Positions 41,174 through 49,359 of a stretch of DNA of 64,000 nucleotides are shown here, one piece after another (position 1 is the first letter of the stretch; every line of letters begins with the position of its first letter). The notes beneath the pieces are model-generated. The model was given only the letters and a program-made list of their open reading frames with translations. It was not told where the DNA came from and searched no databases. The position numbers and the translations under genes are program-made. Where the stretch lies: positions 112,621 through 176,620 of the forward strand of contig JAKANO010000008.1 in NCBI GenBank assembly GCA_021812385.1. The letters are read 5' to 3'. This DNA is from Pseudomonadota bacterium. GTDB lineage: Bacteria > Pseudomonadota > Gammaproteobacteria > Burkholderiales > Thiobacteraceae.

Positions 41174-42548
41174 AGCAGAAAAGACGGTAGGCGGCGGCCC
41201 GCTCCTCATTGTAGAAGATGACCCCGGCCTGCAAAAACAGCTCAAGTGGAGCTTCGATGATCTTGAGGTCATTATCGCCGGAGACCGCGAATCCGCGTTG
41301 GTGGCGGTGCGGCGCTACGAACCTCCCGTGGTCACGCTCGATTTAGGCCTGCCGCCGGACGCGGATGGCGCCAGTGAAGGCTTGGCGACGCTGGAGCAAA
41401 TTTTGGCGCTTGCCCCGGCAACCAAAGTGATCGTCGTTTCCGGCAATCAAGACCGCGCGAATGCGGTACAGGCGGTCGCAATCGGCGCTTATGATTTTTA
41501 CCACAAACCGATCGAGCCCGAAATTTTGCGCATGATCGTCAATCGCGCAATGCACTTGCACCAGCTCGAAGCGGAAAATTTCCGCTTACAACAACCGCAG
41601 GGCGGCGCCTTGGCGGGCGTGCTGACCGCCAGCGCGGCCATGCAAAAAATTTGCCGTACGGTAGAGAAGGTTGCACCGGTCGATGCCACGGTATTGCTAT
41701 TGGGCGATTCCGGTACCGGCAAAGAATTGCTGGCGCGCGCCCTGCATGATCTTTCGCCGCGCGCGAAGGAACGCTTTGTGGCGATCAATTGTGCGGCGAT
41801 TCCGGAAAACCTGCTGGAAAGCGAGCTATTCGGCTACGAAAAAGGCGCATTCACCGGCGCCGGCAAGCAAACCAAAGGCAAAATCGAATACGCCAATCAA
41901 GGCACGCTGTTCCTGGATGAAGTCGGTGACTTGCCGTTTTCATTACAAGCCAAGCTGCTGCGTTTTTTGCAGGAGCGGGTCGTAGAGCGCCTCGGCGGCC
42001 GCGAAGAAATTCCGGTGGATGTGCGCGTGGTCTGCGCGACCCACCAAGACTTGCGGCATTTGATTACGGAAGGCCGGTTTCGCGAAGACTTGTTTTATCG
42101 CATCAGCGAAATCACCATCGACATTCCCGCGCTGAAGGCGCGCGATGGCGACAGCGTGTTATTGGCGCATGCTTTTCTGGAAAAATTCAGCAAGCAATAT
42201 GGCAAGGCGCTCAAGGGTTTTACACCCGACGCCCTGGCGGCGATCAAGAACCACGCTTGGCCCGGCAATGTGCGGGAAATGGAAAATTGCATCAAGCGCG
42301 CCGTGATCATGAGCGATGAAATCCGCATTAGCGCCGCCGACTTGGGCTTGCCGCAGGGCGCCGCGGAACCCGAATTATTGAATCTGCGCCAAGCGCGCGA
42401 AATCGCCGAGCGCGAAGCGGTCACTCGGGCGCTCAACCGCGTCAACGGCAATGTGGCGCGCGCGGCGGAGTTGCTGGGCATATCGCGCCCGACGCTCTAC
42501 GACTTGGTCAATCGTTTTGGCATGCAAGCGAAAGATGAAGTTGAATAA
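41166..42548 (+). CDS. prsR: PEP-CTERM system sigma-54 response regulator PrsR
   Basis: NtrC-type activator of 460 residues, starting at GTG 41166 behind a good aaggag site. Receiver domain (LLIVEDDPG, phosphoacceptor Asp in LDLGLP, Lys in HKPIEP), AAA+ domain with Walker A GDSGTGKELLARALHDLS, the sigma-54-contact loop GAFTGA, Walker B GTLFLDEVGDLP, and a C-terminal Fis-type HTH (NGNVARAAELLGISRPTLYDLV). Known family role: activates genes for PEP-CTERM proteins and exopolysaccharide. A longer frame inside prsK was rejected. Confidence 0.95.
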   Translation: MAKAEKTVGGGPLLIVEDDPGLQKQLKWSFDDLEVIIAGDRESALVAVRRYEPPVVTLDLGLPPDADGASEGLATLEQILALAPATKVIVVSGNQDRANAVQAVAIGAYDFYHKPIEPEILRMIVNRAMHLHQLEAENFRLQQPQGGALAGVLTASAAMQKICRTVEKVAPVDATVLLLGDSGTGKELLARALHDLSPRAKERFVAINCAAIPENLLESELFGYEKGAFTGAGKQTKGKIEYANQGTLFLDEVGDLPFSLQAKLLRFLQERVVERLGGREEIPVDVRVVCATHQDLRHLITEGRFREDLFYRISEITIDIPALKARDGDSVLLAHAFLEKFSKQYGKALKGFTPDALAAIKNHAWPGNVREMENCIKRAVIMSDEIRISAADLGLPQGAAEPELLNLRQAREIAEREAVTRALNRVNGNVARAAELLGISRPTLYDLVNRFGMQAKDEVE

Positions 42549-42607
42549 GCGTTTAACGCGCGCTATTGCCAAACAAGCGTTAAGATACCGTTGCTATTGG
42601 AACTCAC

Positions 42608-42633
42608 AAGCTACAGCCGGCCTCTTGTAGCTT
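42608..42633 (+). terminator. Possible hairpin between prsR and prsT
   Basis: An 8-bp perfect inverted repeat (aagctaca/tgtagctt) with a 10-nt loop, followed by an AT-rich stretch ending in ttttt. It could partly end the prsKR transcript or sit in the prsT leader. Confidence 0.35.
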
Positions 42634-42675
42634 TACTACTATTCTTTATTTGATCCCTTTTTGGAGAAAAACCTC

Positions 42676-45468
42676 ATGTCGAATCGTCGTAGCCCAATTC
42701 AGCGAACCTTAGCCATTGCGCTGTCCCTGAGTTTTGCTGTCGCACTTAACGGCTGCGAGCGCTTCAAATCGGCAGATAGCTTGTATCGTGACGCGGAAGC
42801 GCGTTACCAGAAAGGCGAACAAAAAGCCGTCATCATTCAACTTAAAGCGGCCTTGCAAAAAGATCCCAAGCATGGCCCCTCGCGGCTCCTGTCGGCCAAG
42901 GCCTACAACGACACCGGCGATTTTGTCGCTGCGGAAACGGAGGCGCGAAAGGCGCTGGGGTTGGGCGTGAATGCCGACCAAGCCGGATTGGAATTGGCGC
43001 GCTCCTTGGCCGGGCAGGGGCAATATCAAAAAGCATTGGACGCAGCGAAATTGTCCCCGGCGCTGAGTGGCGAGGCATTAGCCAAGGTTTTGGTGGTGCG
43101 CGGCGACGCGCAACTCGCCTTGCGGCAAATGGAGCCGGCCAAAGAATCGTATGCGGCCGCCGTAAAGGCGGCGCCAGACTACTATGGCGGATATCTCGGA
43201 CAAGCCCATTTGGCCGCCGCAAAAAATGATGTCGCCGAAGTTGAGCGCCAAATCGATCTGGCATTACAAAAAGACCCGCAATCGTTGGAAGGCTTAATCA
43301 TCAAGGGAGACTTGCTTGCAGCACAGGGCAAAAATGATCAAGCCATCGCGCGTTACCAGGCGGCGATTAAAGCGAACCCGAACCGCGCTGCGCCGCATTT
43401 CCGCCTTGCCAATATTTATCTTTCCCAGAACAAGCCGGAAGAAGTGACCAAGGAAGTACAAGCCGGGCAAAAAGTTGAGCCCGGTAATTTGGAGGGACGT
43501 TATCTGTTGGCGCGCAACGATTTCCAGCAAAAAAAATACAGCGATGCGCGCGCCAACATCCAGGCGGTATTGCGCACTGCGCCGGATCACATGCCGAGCG
43601 TGCTGCTGGCGGGCGCCATCGCGGCTGCATTGGGGGAAACCGAAATTGCCGAAAACAATCTAAAGCGCGTGATTAATGCCTTCCCCAACAACAGCTATGC
43701 GCGCTCATTGTTGGCGACCACTTATTTGAGTAAAGGTCAGGCGGCCCCGGCCTTGGATGTCTTGATGCCCGCGCTGCAGGCTGCAAAGCCGGACGGGCAA
43801 GTTTTAACCTTGGCGGGCCAAGCTTATCTGGCTAAGGGAGATCTGTCGCATGCGGCGGAGATGTTCGAAAAAGCGCAAATCGCCAACCCACAAAGTGCTG
43901 TAATTCGTACCCGCTTGGGCGCAACCCGCTTGGCCCAGGGTGACAGCGAACGCGCGATTGCCGACTTGGAAGCGGCTTCGGCGATGGATATCAAGGACAA
44001 CAATGCCGACATGGTGTTGATCCTGAATTATTTGCAGCACAAAGAATACGACAAGGCCTTGGCGGCGATTGCCGTGTTGGAAAAGAAACAACCGGACAGC
44101 CCGGTACCCATGAATCTGCGCGGCGGGGTTAATCTCGCCAAAGGCGACATTCCGGCGGCGCGTGCGAGTTTCGAGCAAGCCGTGGCCAAGCAAGCGGATT
44201 ATTTGCCCGCGGTGCAAAATTTAGTCCAACTCGATTTGCGCGACAAGAATGTCGCGGCCGCGCGCAAGCGCTATGAAGCGGTGCTAGCCAAAGATAAGCA
44301 AAGCGTCGGCGCGATGCTTGGCATGGCGCAGTTGGCCGCCATCGACAAAAACGAAAAGGAATACGGCGATTGGCTGAATAAAATCGTGGCGGCAAAGCCT
44401 GATGCAATGGAGCCGCGCGTCCTGCTCGCTGAATTGTATCTTAAGCAAAAGCGCCCGCAAGATGCGCTGCGCATAGCGAACGAAGCGCTCAGCGCGAATC
44501 CAGACAATGCACGCGCGCTGGAAATGCTGGCGCGTGTGCAGTTTGCCGCAGGTGACAAGGATAGCGGTCTTTTGAGTTACCAGAAATTGGTACAACAGAA
44601 TCCGCAGTCCGCGCCGGCATTCTATGGCTTGGGCCAAGCCGAAGCGGCCGTGAATCACACAGAGGAGGCGCGATCTGCCTGGCGTAAGGCCTTGCAACTT
44701 CAGCCCTCCTATGCCGAGGCCGCCGCAGCCTTGATCGGATTGGAGGTTCAACAACAACGCAGCGATGCGGCGCTGAAAATCGCCAGAGACTTTCAAAGCG
44801 CGAATCCCAAGCTGGCTGCCGGCTTTGTGCTGGAATCCAATATATTGGCGCAGCAACGCAAATTCGATCCGGCGATACAACTCCTGAATAAAGCGCAGAA
44901 CGTGCAAGCCCAAAGTCAAATTGCCATTCGCATCCACCAGCTGCAAATGGCGGCTAAACGTCCAGCCGATGCCGATGCGGGTTTGCGGCAGTGGATCAGT
45001 GCGCATCCAAATGACATGCCACCGCGCATGTACTTAGCCGAGAGCCTCTTGGCGCGTAAGCAGAATAAGGCGGCGATCGAACAATATGAGGCGGTGCTGA
45101 AGACCTATCCGGATAATGTTCTGGCCTTGAATAACCTGGCCGCAACTTACCAGATGGATAAGGACCCGCGCGCACTGGCAACGGCCGAGCATGCCTATAA
45201 GCTCCAGCCGGAAGCGCCGCAAATAGCCGATACCTTGGGCTGGATCTTGGTCGAGCAGGGGCAGGTGGCGCGCGGCGTGGATATATTGCGAAAGGCCGCA
45301 GCAGCCGCACCGAAGCTCGGTGATATCGGCTATCACTATGCGGCGGCATTGGCTAAAAGTGGTGATAAAGCCGCAGCAAGCAAGCAGTTGCAAGCCACGC
45401 TCGCCTCTGGCCAGGCTTTCCCGAGTCAAGAGCAAGCCAAGGCATTGTTGAAGCAGTTAACCCCCTAA
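42676..45468 (+). CDS. prsT: PEP-CTERM system TPR-repeat lipoprotein PrsT
   Basis: A 930-residue exported protein with lipobox VALNGCERF (Cys27) followed by over 20 TPR units (for example LIIKGDLLAAQGKNDQAIARY, AYLAKGDLSHAAEMFEKA). The PrsT family accompanies PrsK/PrsR in PEP-CTERM loci and is thought to act in the periplasm in polysaccharide or protein export. Start: ATG at 42676 with ggag 9 nt upstream; a TTG 15 nt earlier was rejected. No exosortase or further Eps genes follow. Confidence 0.92.
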   Translation: MSNRRSPIQRTLAIALSLSFAVALNGCERFKSADSLYRDAEARYQKGEQKAVIIQLKAALQKDPKHGPSRLLSAKAYNDTGDFVAAETEARKALGLGVNADQAGLELARSLAGQGQYQKALDAAKLSPALSGEALAKVLVVRGDAQLALRQMEPAKESYAAAVKAAPDYYGGYLGQAHLAAAKNDVAEVERQIDLALQKDPQSLEGLIIKGDLLAAQGKNDQAIARYQAAIKANPNRAAPHFRLANIYLSQNKPEEVTKEVQAGQKVEPGNLEGRYLLARNDFQQKKYSDARANIQAVLRTAPDHMPSVLLAGAIAAALGETEIAENNLKRVINAFPNNSYARSLLATTYLSKGQAAPALDVLMPALQAAKPDGQVLTLAGQAYLAKGDLSHAAEMFEKAQIANPQSAVIRTRLGATRLAQGDSERAIADLEAASAMDIKDNNADMVLILNYLQHKEYDKALAAIAVLEKKQPDSPVPMNLRGGVNLAKGDIPAARASFEQAVAKQADYLPAVQNLVQLDLRDKNVAAARKRYEAVLAKDKQSVGAMLGMAQLAAIDKNEKEYGDWLNKIVAAKPDAMEPRVLLAELYLKQKRPQDALRIANEALSANPDNARALEMLARVQFAAGDKDSGLLSYQKLVQQNPQSAPAFYGLGQAEAAVNHTEEARSAWRKALQLQPSYAEAAAALIGLEVQQQRSDAALKIARDFQSANPKLAAGFVLESNILAQQRKFDPAIQLLNKAQNVQAQSQIAIRIHQLQMAAKRPADADAGLRQWISAHPNDMPPRMYLAESLLARKQNKAAIEQYEAVLKTYPDNVLALNNLAATYQMDKDPRALATAEHAYKLQPEAPQIADTLGWILVEQGQVARGVDILRKAAAAAPKLGDIGYHYAAALAKSGDKAAASKQLQATLASGQAFPSQEQAKALLKQLTP

Positions 45469-45472
45469 AAGC

Positions 45473-45505
45473 AATCAGCGCCGGTTCAAATAACCGGCGC
45501 TGATT
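45473..45505 (-). terminator. Terminator of the liv operon (possibly bidirectional)
   Basis: A 14-bp perfect stem (aatcagcgccggtt and complement) with a 5-nt loop lies between the convergent prsT and livF. The T-rich side (gctttt) is on the minus strand, so it mainly ends livF transcripts; the stem starts 5 nt after the prsT stop. Confidence 0.75.
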
Positions 45506-45517
45506 AAGGCTTGCCTC

Positions 45518-46231
45518 TTATTCTCCGAGGTAAGCCCGTCGCACTTCGGGGTTGGAAGCAAGCGCCCTTGCTTCATCCGCCAGCGTAACTTCCCCGCTTT
45601 CCATCACATAGCCGCGATGGCTGACTTCCAGCGCAAGTTTGGCGTTTTGCTCGACCAATAAGATGGTCACGCCTTGCTGTGAAATTTCGCGGATAGTCTC
45701 GAAAATTTTTTGCACCATCAGCGGCGCTAAGCCCATGCTCGGTTCGTCTAGCAGCAGCAGTTGCGGCCGGCTCATGAGGGCGCGCCCAATGGCGAGCATT
45801 TGCTGCTCGCCACCGGACAGCGTGCCGGCTTTTTGCGCGGCGCGTTCCTTCAGGCGTGGGAAGCGCGTGAACACGCTATCCAAGTCGCTAGCGATGGCGG
45901 CGCGGTCGTGGCGAATATGGGCGCCCATTTCCAGGTTTTCCTTGACCGTCATGCGGCTGAATACGCCGCGTCCTTCCGGCACCAGGGCAATGCCGTGACG
46001 CACGATTTCATGGCTGGGTTTGTGGGTGAGCGATGCGCCGCGAAAGTGCACCGTGCCGCCGCTCGCGGGCACCATGCCGCACAGGGATTTCAGCAGCGAG
46101 GTTTTACCGGCGCCGTTGGCGCCGATCAGGCACACCAGCTCGCCGGCGTTGACATCGAGGTCTACGCGCTTCACCGCCTTCACGCCGCCATAGGCGACGC
46201 AGAGTTTGCGCGCTTCAAGCAGGCTGGCCAA
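45518..46231 (-). CDS. livF: Branched-chain amino-acid ABC transporter ATPase LivF
   Basis: ABC ATPase with Walker A GANGAGKTSLLKSL, Q-loop region VPEGRGVFSRMTVKENL, signature LSGGEQQMLAIGRAL and Walker B LLLLDEPSMGLAP. Starting at the TTG at 46231, behind a GGAGG site, it has 237 residues, identical in length to E. coli LivF; a GTG 21 nt earlier is the alternative. Overlaps the end of livG. Confidence 0.92.
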   Translation of the reverse strand: MASLLEARKLCVAYGGVKAVKRVDLDVNAGELVCLIGANGAGKTSLLKSLCGMVPASGGTVHFRGASLTHKPSHEIVRHGIALVPEGRGVFSRMTVKENLEMGAHIRHDRAAIASDLDSVFTRFPRLKERAAQKAGTLSGGEQQMLAIGRALMSRPQLLLLDEPSMGLAPLMVQKIFETIREISQQGVTILLVEQNAKLALEVSHRGYVMESGEVTLADEARALASNPEVRRAYLGE

Positions 46232-47021
46232 TAGCGCCTCCGATAGATCCACCCAGGTAAGCCTCGATCACTTTCGGGTCGCGCTGCACGGCTTCCGGTG
46301 CGCCTTCAGCGATCTTCTCGCCATAGTCCAACACCGCGACGCGGTCGCACAGCCCCATGACCAGCTTCACGTCGTGTTCGATGAGCAAGATGGCGATGCC
46401 GGTTGCGCGCAAGGCCTGGATCAGTGCGATCAGCGCCACGCGCTCGGCCGGGTTCATGCCGGCGGCAGGTTCGTCCAGTGCGAGCAGCTTGGGTTCGGTG
46501 GCCAAGGCGCGCGCGATTTCCAGCCGGCGCTGATCGCCGTAGGGCAGATGCTTGGCTAAGCTGTGCGCGTGCTTGTCCACGCCCACCAGCTTGAGCAATT
46601 CATGGGCCTTGCTGCGGATCGCCGCTTCCTCGTCGCGTGTGCCACGGTTGCGAAAAATGGCGCCGAGCACATTGGCCTTAGTGCGCACATGGCAGCCGAC
46701 CATCACGTTTTCCAGCGCGCTCATGTGCGAGAACAGGCGAATGTTTTGGAAGGTGCGCGCCAAGCCTTGCTTGGCGACCGTGTGCGGTTTCAATCCATTG
46801 AGCCGCTGACCATCCAGGCGCACTTCACCGGCGCTTGGGGTATACAGGCCAGTGAGGCAATTGAACAGCGTGGTCTTGCCGGCGCCATTGGGGCCGATGA
46901 GGCCGAAGATTTCACCGTGGTGAATGTTGAGGCTCACTGCGTGCAAGGCCGCTAGACCGCCGAACTGCTTGGACAATCCGCGCGTCTCCAGCAGGATCGG
47001 CCCGTCACTTCTGCTGGTCAT
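46215..47021 (-). CDS. livG: Branched-chain amino-acid ABC transporter ATPase LivG
   Basis: ABC ATPase of 268 residues: Walker A GPNGAGKTTLFNCLTGLY, the LivG-type block GLARTFQNIRLFSHMSALENV, a signature region LPYGDQRRLEIARALA and Walker B LLALDEPAAGMNPAE. Of two in-frame ATGs, 47021 keeps the overlap with livM short (17 nt); 47051 would add ten basic residues. Neither has a clear ribosome-binding site. Confidence 0.93.
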   Translation of the reverse strand: MTSRSDGPILLETRGLSKQFGGLAALHAVSLNIHHGEIFGLIGPNGAGKTTLFNCLTGLYTPSAGEVRLDGQRLNGLKPHTVAKQGLARTFQNIRLFSHMSALENVMVGCHVRTKANVLGAIFRNRGTRDEEAAIRSKAHELLKLVGVDKHAHSLAKHLPYGDQRRLEIARALATEPKLLALDEPAAGMNPAERVALIALIQALRATGIAILLIEHDVKLVMGLCDRVAVLDYGEKIAEGAPEAVQRDPKVIEAYLGGSIGGAIGQPA

Positions 47022-48129
47022 ACAAGGGAGCCGGTTCTTGCGGCGCGTCATCGTGCTTGAATTCGCGCCTGCGCTGCGCGGAAGGGATCATGCCCTGCGG
47101 GCGAAACAGCATCATCAGCACGAGCGCCAGACCGAACAACAGCATGCGCAAGTCGGCAGGGTCGACAATGATGCGGTTAAAATACCAACGCTGGAAATCG
47201 CCGATGGAGCGCAGCGCCTCGGGCAACACCGTGAGCAGGAAAGCGCCGAGCAGCACGCCGGCGATATTGCCCATGCCGCCGAGCACGATCATGCACAGGA
47301 TCATGATGGACTCGAGTAGATTGAAACTCTCGGGACTGATGAAGCCCTGAAAGCCCGCGAACAGGCCGCCCGACACGCCGCCGAAAGAGGCGCCCATGGC
47401 GAAGGCCAGCAGCTTCACGTTGCGCGTGTTGATGCCCATGGCCTCGGCTGCGGTTTCATCCTCGCGAATCGCGGCCCAAGCGCGGCCGATGCGCGAGTCT
47501 TGCAAGCGCATGCTGACGAACATCACGAGCAAGGTCAGCGCGAGAAACAAGTAGTAATAGCTGTGCGCGCTGGAAAATTCGATACCGGCAAAGGTATGGG
47601 TTTGGCCCAGCGAAACCCCGGCGATGGAGATCGGGTCAATCAGAGAAATACCCTGCGGCCCGTTGGTGATGTTGACCGGCGCATTCAGGTTGTTCATGAA
47701 AATGCGCACAATTTCGCCGAAGCCCAAGGTGACGATGGCCAGATAGTCGCCGCGCAGGCGCAGCGTGGGCGCGCCCAGCAGCATGCCGAACAGGCCCGCC
47801 ACCAGCGCACCCAATGGCAGCAACAGCCAGAACGGCAGATGCAATCCGAATTGCGGCGAGGCCAGCAGCGCATACAGATAGGCGCCGACGGCGTAGAAAG
47901 CGATATAGCCGAGATCGAGCAGCCCCGCATAACCGACCACGATATTCAGCCCTAGCGCCAGCATCATGTACAGCAGGGTGAAGTCGAGAATGCGCACCCA
48001 AGTGCGGCCCAGCCCCGCATCCACGAGGAAGGGCAAGGCGGCGAGCAAAACGCCCAGCAGCACGAAGGTGATCCAGGCGTTGGCTTTGGGTGAACGGTGA
48101 ACGGCGAATGGTGAACGGAAAAGTGTCAT
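47005..48129 (-). CDS. livM: Branched-chain amino-acid ABC transporter permease LivM
   Basis: Integral membrane permease, 374 residues, with LGLNIVVGYAGLLDLGYIAFYAVGAYLYALL, GDYLAIVTLGFGEIVRI and the EAA-like coupling loop RAWAAIREDETAAEAMGIN, all typical. The N-terminal residues 4-13 (FRSPFAVHRS) are encoded by a heptanucleotide tandem repeat, and no other start codon lies between the repeat and the first membrane helix. The start is therefore less certain than the rest. The whole gene is separated from livH by a hairpin element. Confidence 0.9.
   Translation of the reverse strand: MTLFRSPFAVHRSPKANAWITFVLLGVLLAALPFLVDAGLGRTWVRILDFTLLYMMLALGLNIVVGYAGLLDLGYIAFYAVGAYLYALLASPQFGLHLPFWLLLPLGALVAGLFGMLLGAPTLRLRGDYLAIVTLGFGEIVRIFMNNLNAPVNITNGPQGISLIDPISIAGVSLGQTHTFAGIEFSSAHSYYYLFLALTLLVMFVSMRLQDSRIGRAWAAIREDETAAEAMGINTRNVKLLAFAMGASFGGVSGGLFAGFQGFISPESFNLLESIMILCMIVLGGMGNIAGVLLGAFLLTVLPEALRSIGDFQRWYFNRIIVDPADLRMLLFGLALVLMMLFRPQGMIPSAQRRREFKHDDAPQEPAPLYDQQK
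48091..48118. repeat. Heptanucleotide tandem repeat (TGAACGG x4) at the livM 5' end
   Basis: Four head-to-tail heptamers, three tgaacgg and one variant cgaatgg, eleven bases inside the livM start. In another phase the unit reads ggtgaac, two changes from the gggaaac unit in leuS. Confidence 0.8.
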
Positions 48130-48146
48130 AGGGGATAAAAACCCTG

Positions 48147-48316
48147 CACCACGGAGTACACAGAGTACACGGAGGAAAAGCGAAAAGCGTTCTCACCGCG
48201 AAAGACGCAAAGGTACGCAAAGTAACTTCGGTTTTCCTTCGCGCACCTTTGCGTCCTTTGCGGTAAATGCTTTGGTTCTAGGCTTTTCCTCCGTGTACTC
48301 TGTGTACTCCGTGGTG
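48147..48316. repeat. Nested double inverted repeat between livH and livM
   Basis: An outer pair of 34-nt arms (48147-48180 and 48283-48316) is perfectly inverted; inside it a second pair of 28-nt arms (48195-48222 and 48237-48264) is inverted with four mismatches. Outer arms consist of repeated words (gagtacac), inner arms of others (gcaaag). The transcript could fold into one very long hairpin between livH and livM. Similar palindromic words are scattered in many environmental genomes; their role is not known to me. Confidence 0.85.
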
Positions 48317-48337
48317 AAAAAGCTTTGACCTTACCGC

Positions 48338-49264
48338 TCACGCCCGCTCCCCCACCTGTTCGCCCAGCAAGCCGGATGGCCGCAGCACCAGCACCAGAAT
48401 CAGCACAAAGAAGGCAAATACATCCTGGTAATTACTGCCCATGAATCCGCCGGTGATGTCGCCGATGTAGCCTGCGCCCAAGCTCTCGATCACGCCTAGC
48501 AACAAGCCGCCCAACATCGCGCCGGCGAGGTTGCCTATGCCGCCGAGTACTGCGGCGGTAAAGGCTTTCAGCCCAAGCATGAAGCCCATGTAGTAGTGCG
48601 CCAGTCCATAGTAGGCGGCGACCATTACGCCGGCGATGGCGGCGATGGCGGAGCCGATGATGAAGGTGAGCGAGATCACGCTGTTCACGTTCACGCCCAT
48701 CAGCGCGGCGACTTGCGGCGCTTGCGCGGTGGCGCGCATGGCGCGGCCGAGCTTGGTTTTTTGCACCAGGGCGACGAGCCCGGCCATGATCAGCAGCGAC
48801 AGCACGAGAATGAAAATTTGCAGATCGCTAATCGTGGCGCCCGCGACTTGGTGGGTTGCGGACGAGAGGATGGGGGGAAATTTCACATATTCCCGGCCCC
48901 AAATTATCATCGCCAGGTTTTGCAACAGGATGGACACGCCGATGGCGGTGATCAGCGGCGCCAGGCGCGGCGCATGGCGCAGCGGCCGGTAAGCGACGCG
49001 TTCAATGGTGAAGCCGAGCAGCATGCAGACGGGGACTGCCACCAGCACGCCCATGGCGACGATGACAACGCCGGGCAAGGCCACATGGCCGACCAGCGCG
49101 CCGATCACCGAGAGCGCAACCATGGCGCCGATCATGGTCACTTCGCCGTGGGCGAAGTTGATCAGCTCCAGGATGCCGTAGACCATGGTGTAGCCCAGTG
49201 CCACGAGGGCGTAGACGCTGCCGAGGACTAGGCCATTGATGAGTTGCTGTAAGAAAATGTCCAA
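48338..49264 (-). CDS. livH: Branched-chain amino-acid ABC transporter permease LivH
   Basis: A 308-residue membrane permease, the usual size, opening with QQLINGLVLGSVYALVALGYTMVYGILELINFAHGE-type sequence (LINFAHGEV is the family signature), followed by eight or so helices and the coupling loop GRAMRATAQAPQVAALMGVN. First permease gene after the binding protein. Confidence 0.95.
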   Translation of the reverse strand: MDIFLQQLINGLVLGSVYALVALGYTMVYGILELINFAHGEVTMIGAMVALSVIGALVGHVALPGVVIVAMGVLVAVPVCMLLGFTIERVAYRPLRHAPRLAPLITAIGVSILLQNLAMIIWGREYVKFPPILSSATHQVAGATISDLQIFILVLSLLIMAGLVALVQKTKLGRAMRATAQAPQVAALMGVNVNSVISLTFIIGSAIAAIAGVMVAAYYGLAHYYMGFMLGLKAFTAAVLGGIGNLAGAMLGGLLLGVIESLGAGYIGDITGGFMGSNYQDVFAFFVLILVLVLRPSGLLGEQVGERA

Positions 49265-49359
49265 GGCGATTTATCTACGAAGGCACGAAGTTTCAAGAAC
49301 TAGAAAAGGCTTGAGCGCATATTGCTCAGTGCGCCGTAAATATACTTCGTGTTCAAGCG
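49265..49359. repeat. Degenerate palindromic remnant between livK and livH
   Basis: The 95-nt spacer carries a cacgaagt word near 49282 and its complement acttcgtg near 49350, with further echoing words (aaggcacgaag). It looks like a decayed member of the same class of palindromic spacers as the one between livH and livM. No gene inside. Confidence 0.4.

Noticed and set aside
42549..42660. Possible sigma-54 site before prsT (GG...GC pairs)
   Set aside because: The GG to GC spacing is one base short of the required ten, and the flanking bases do not fit.
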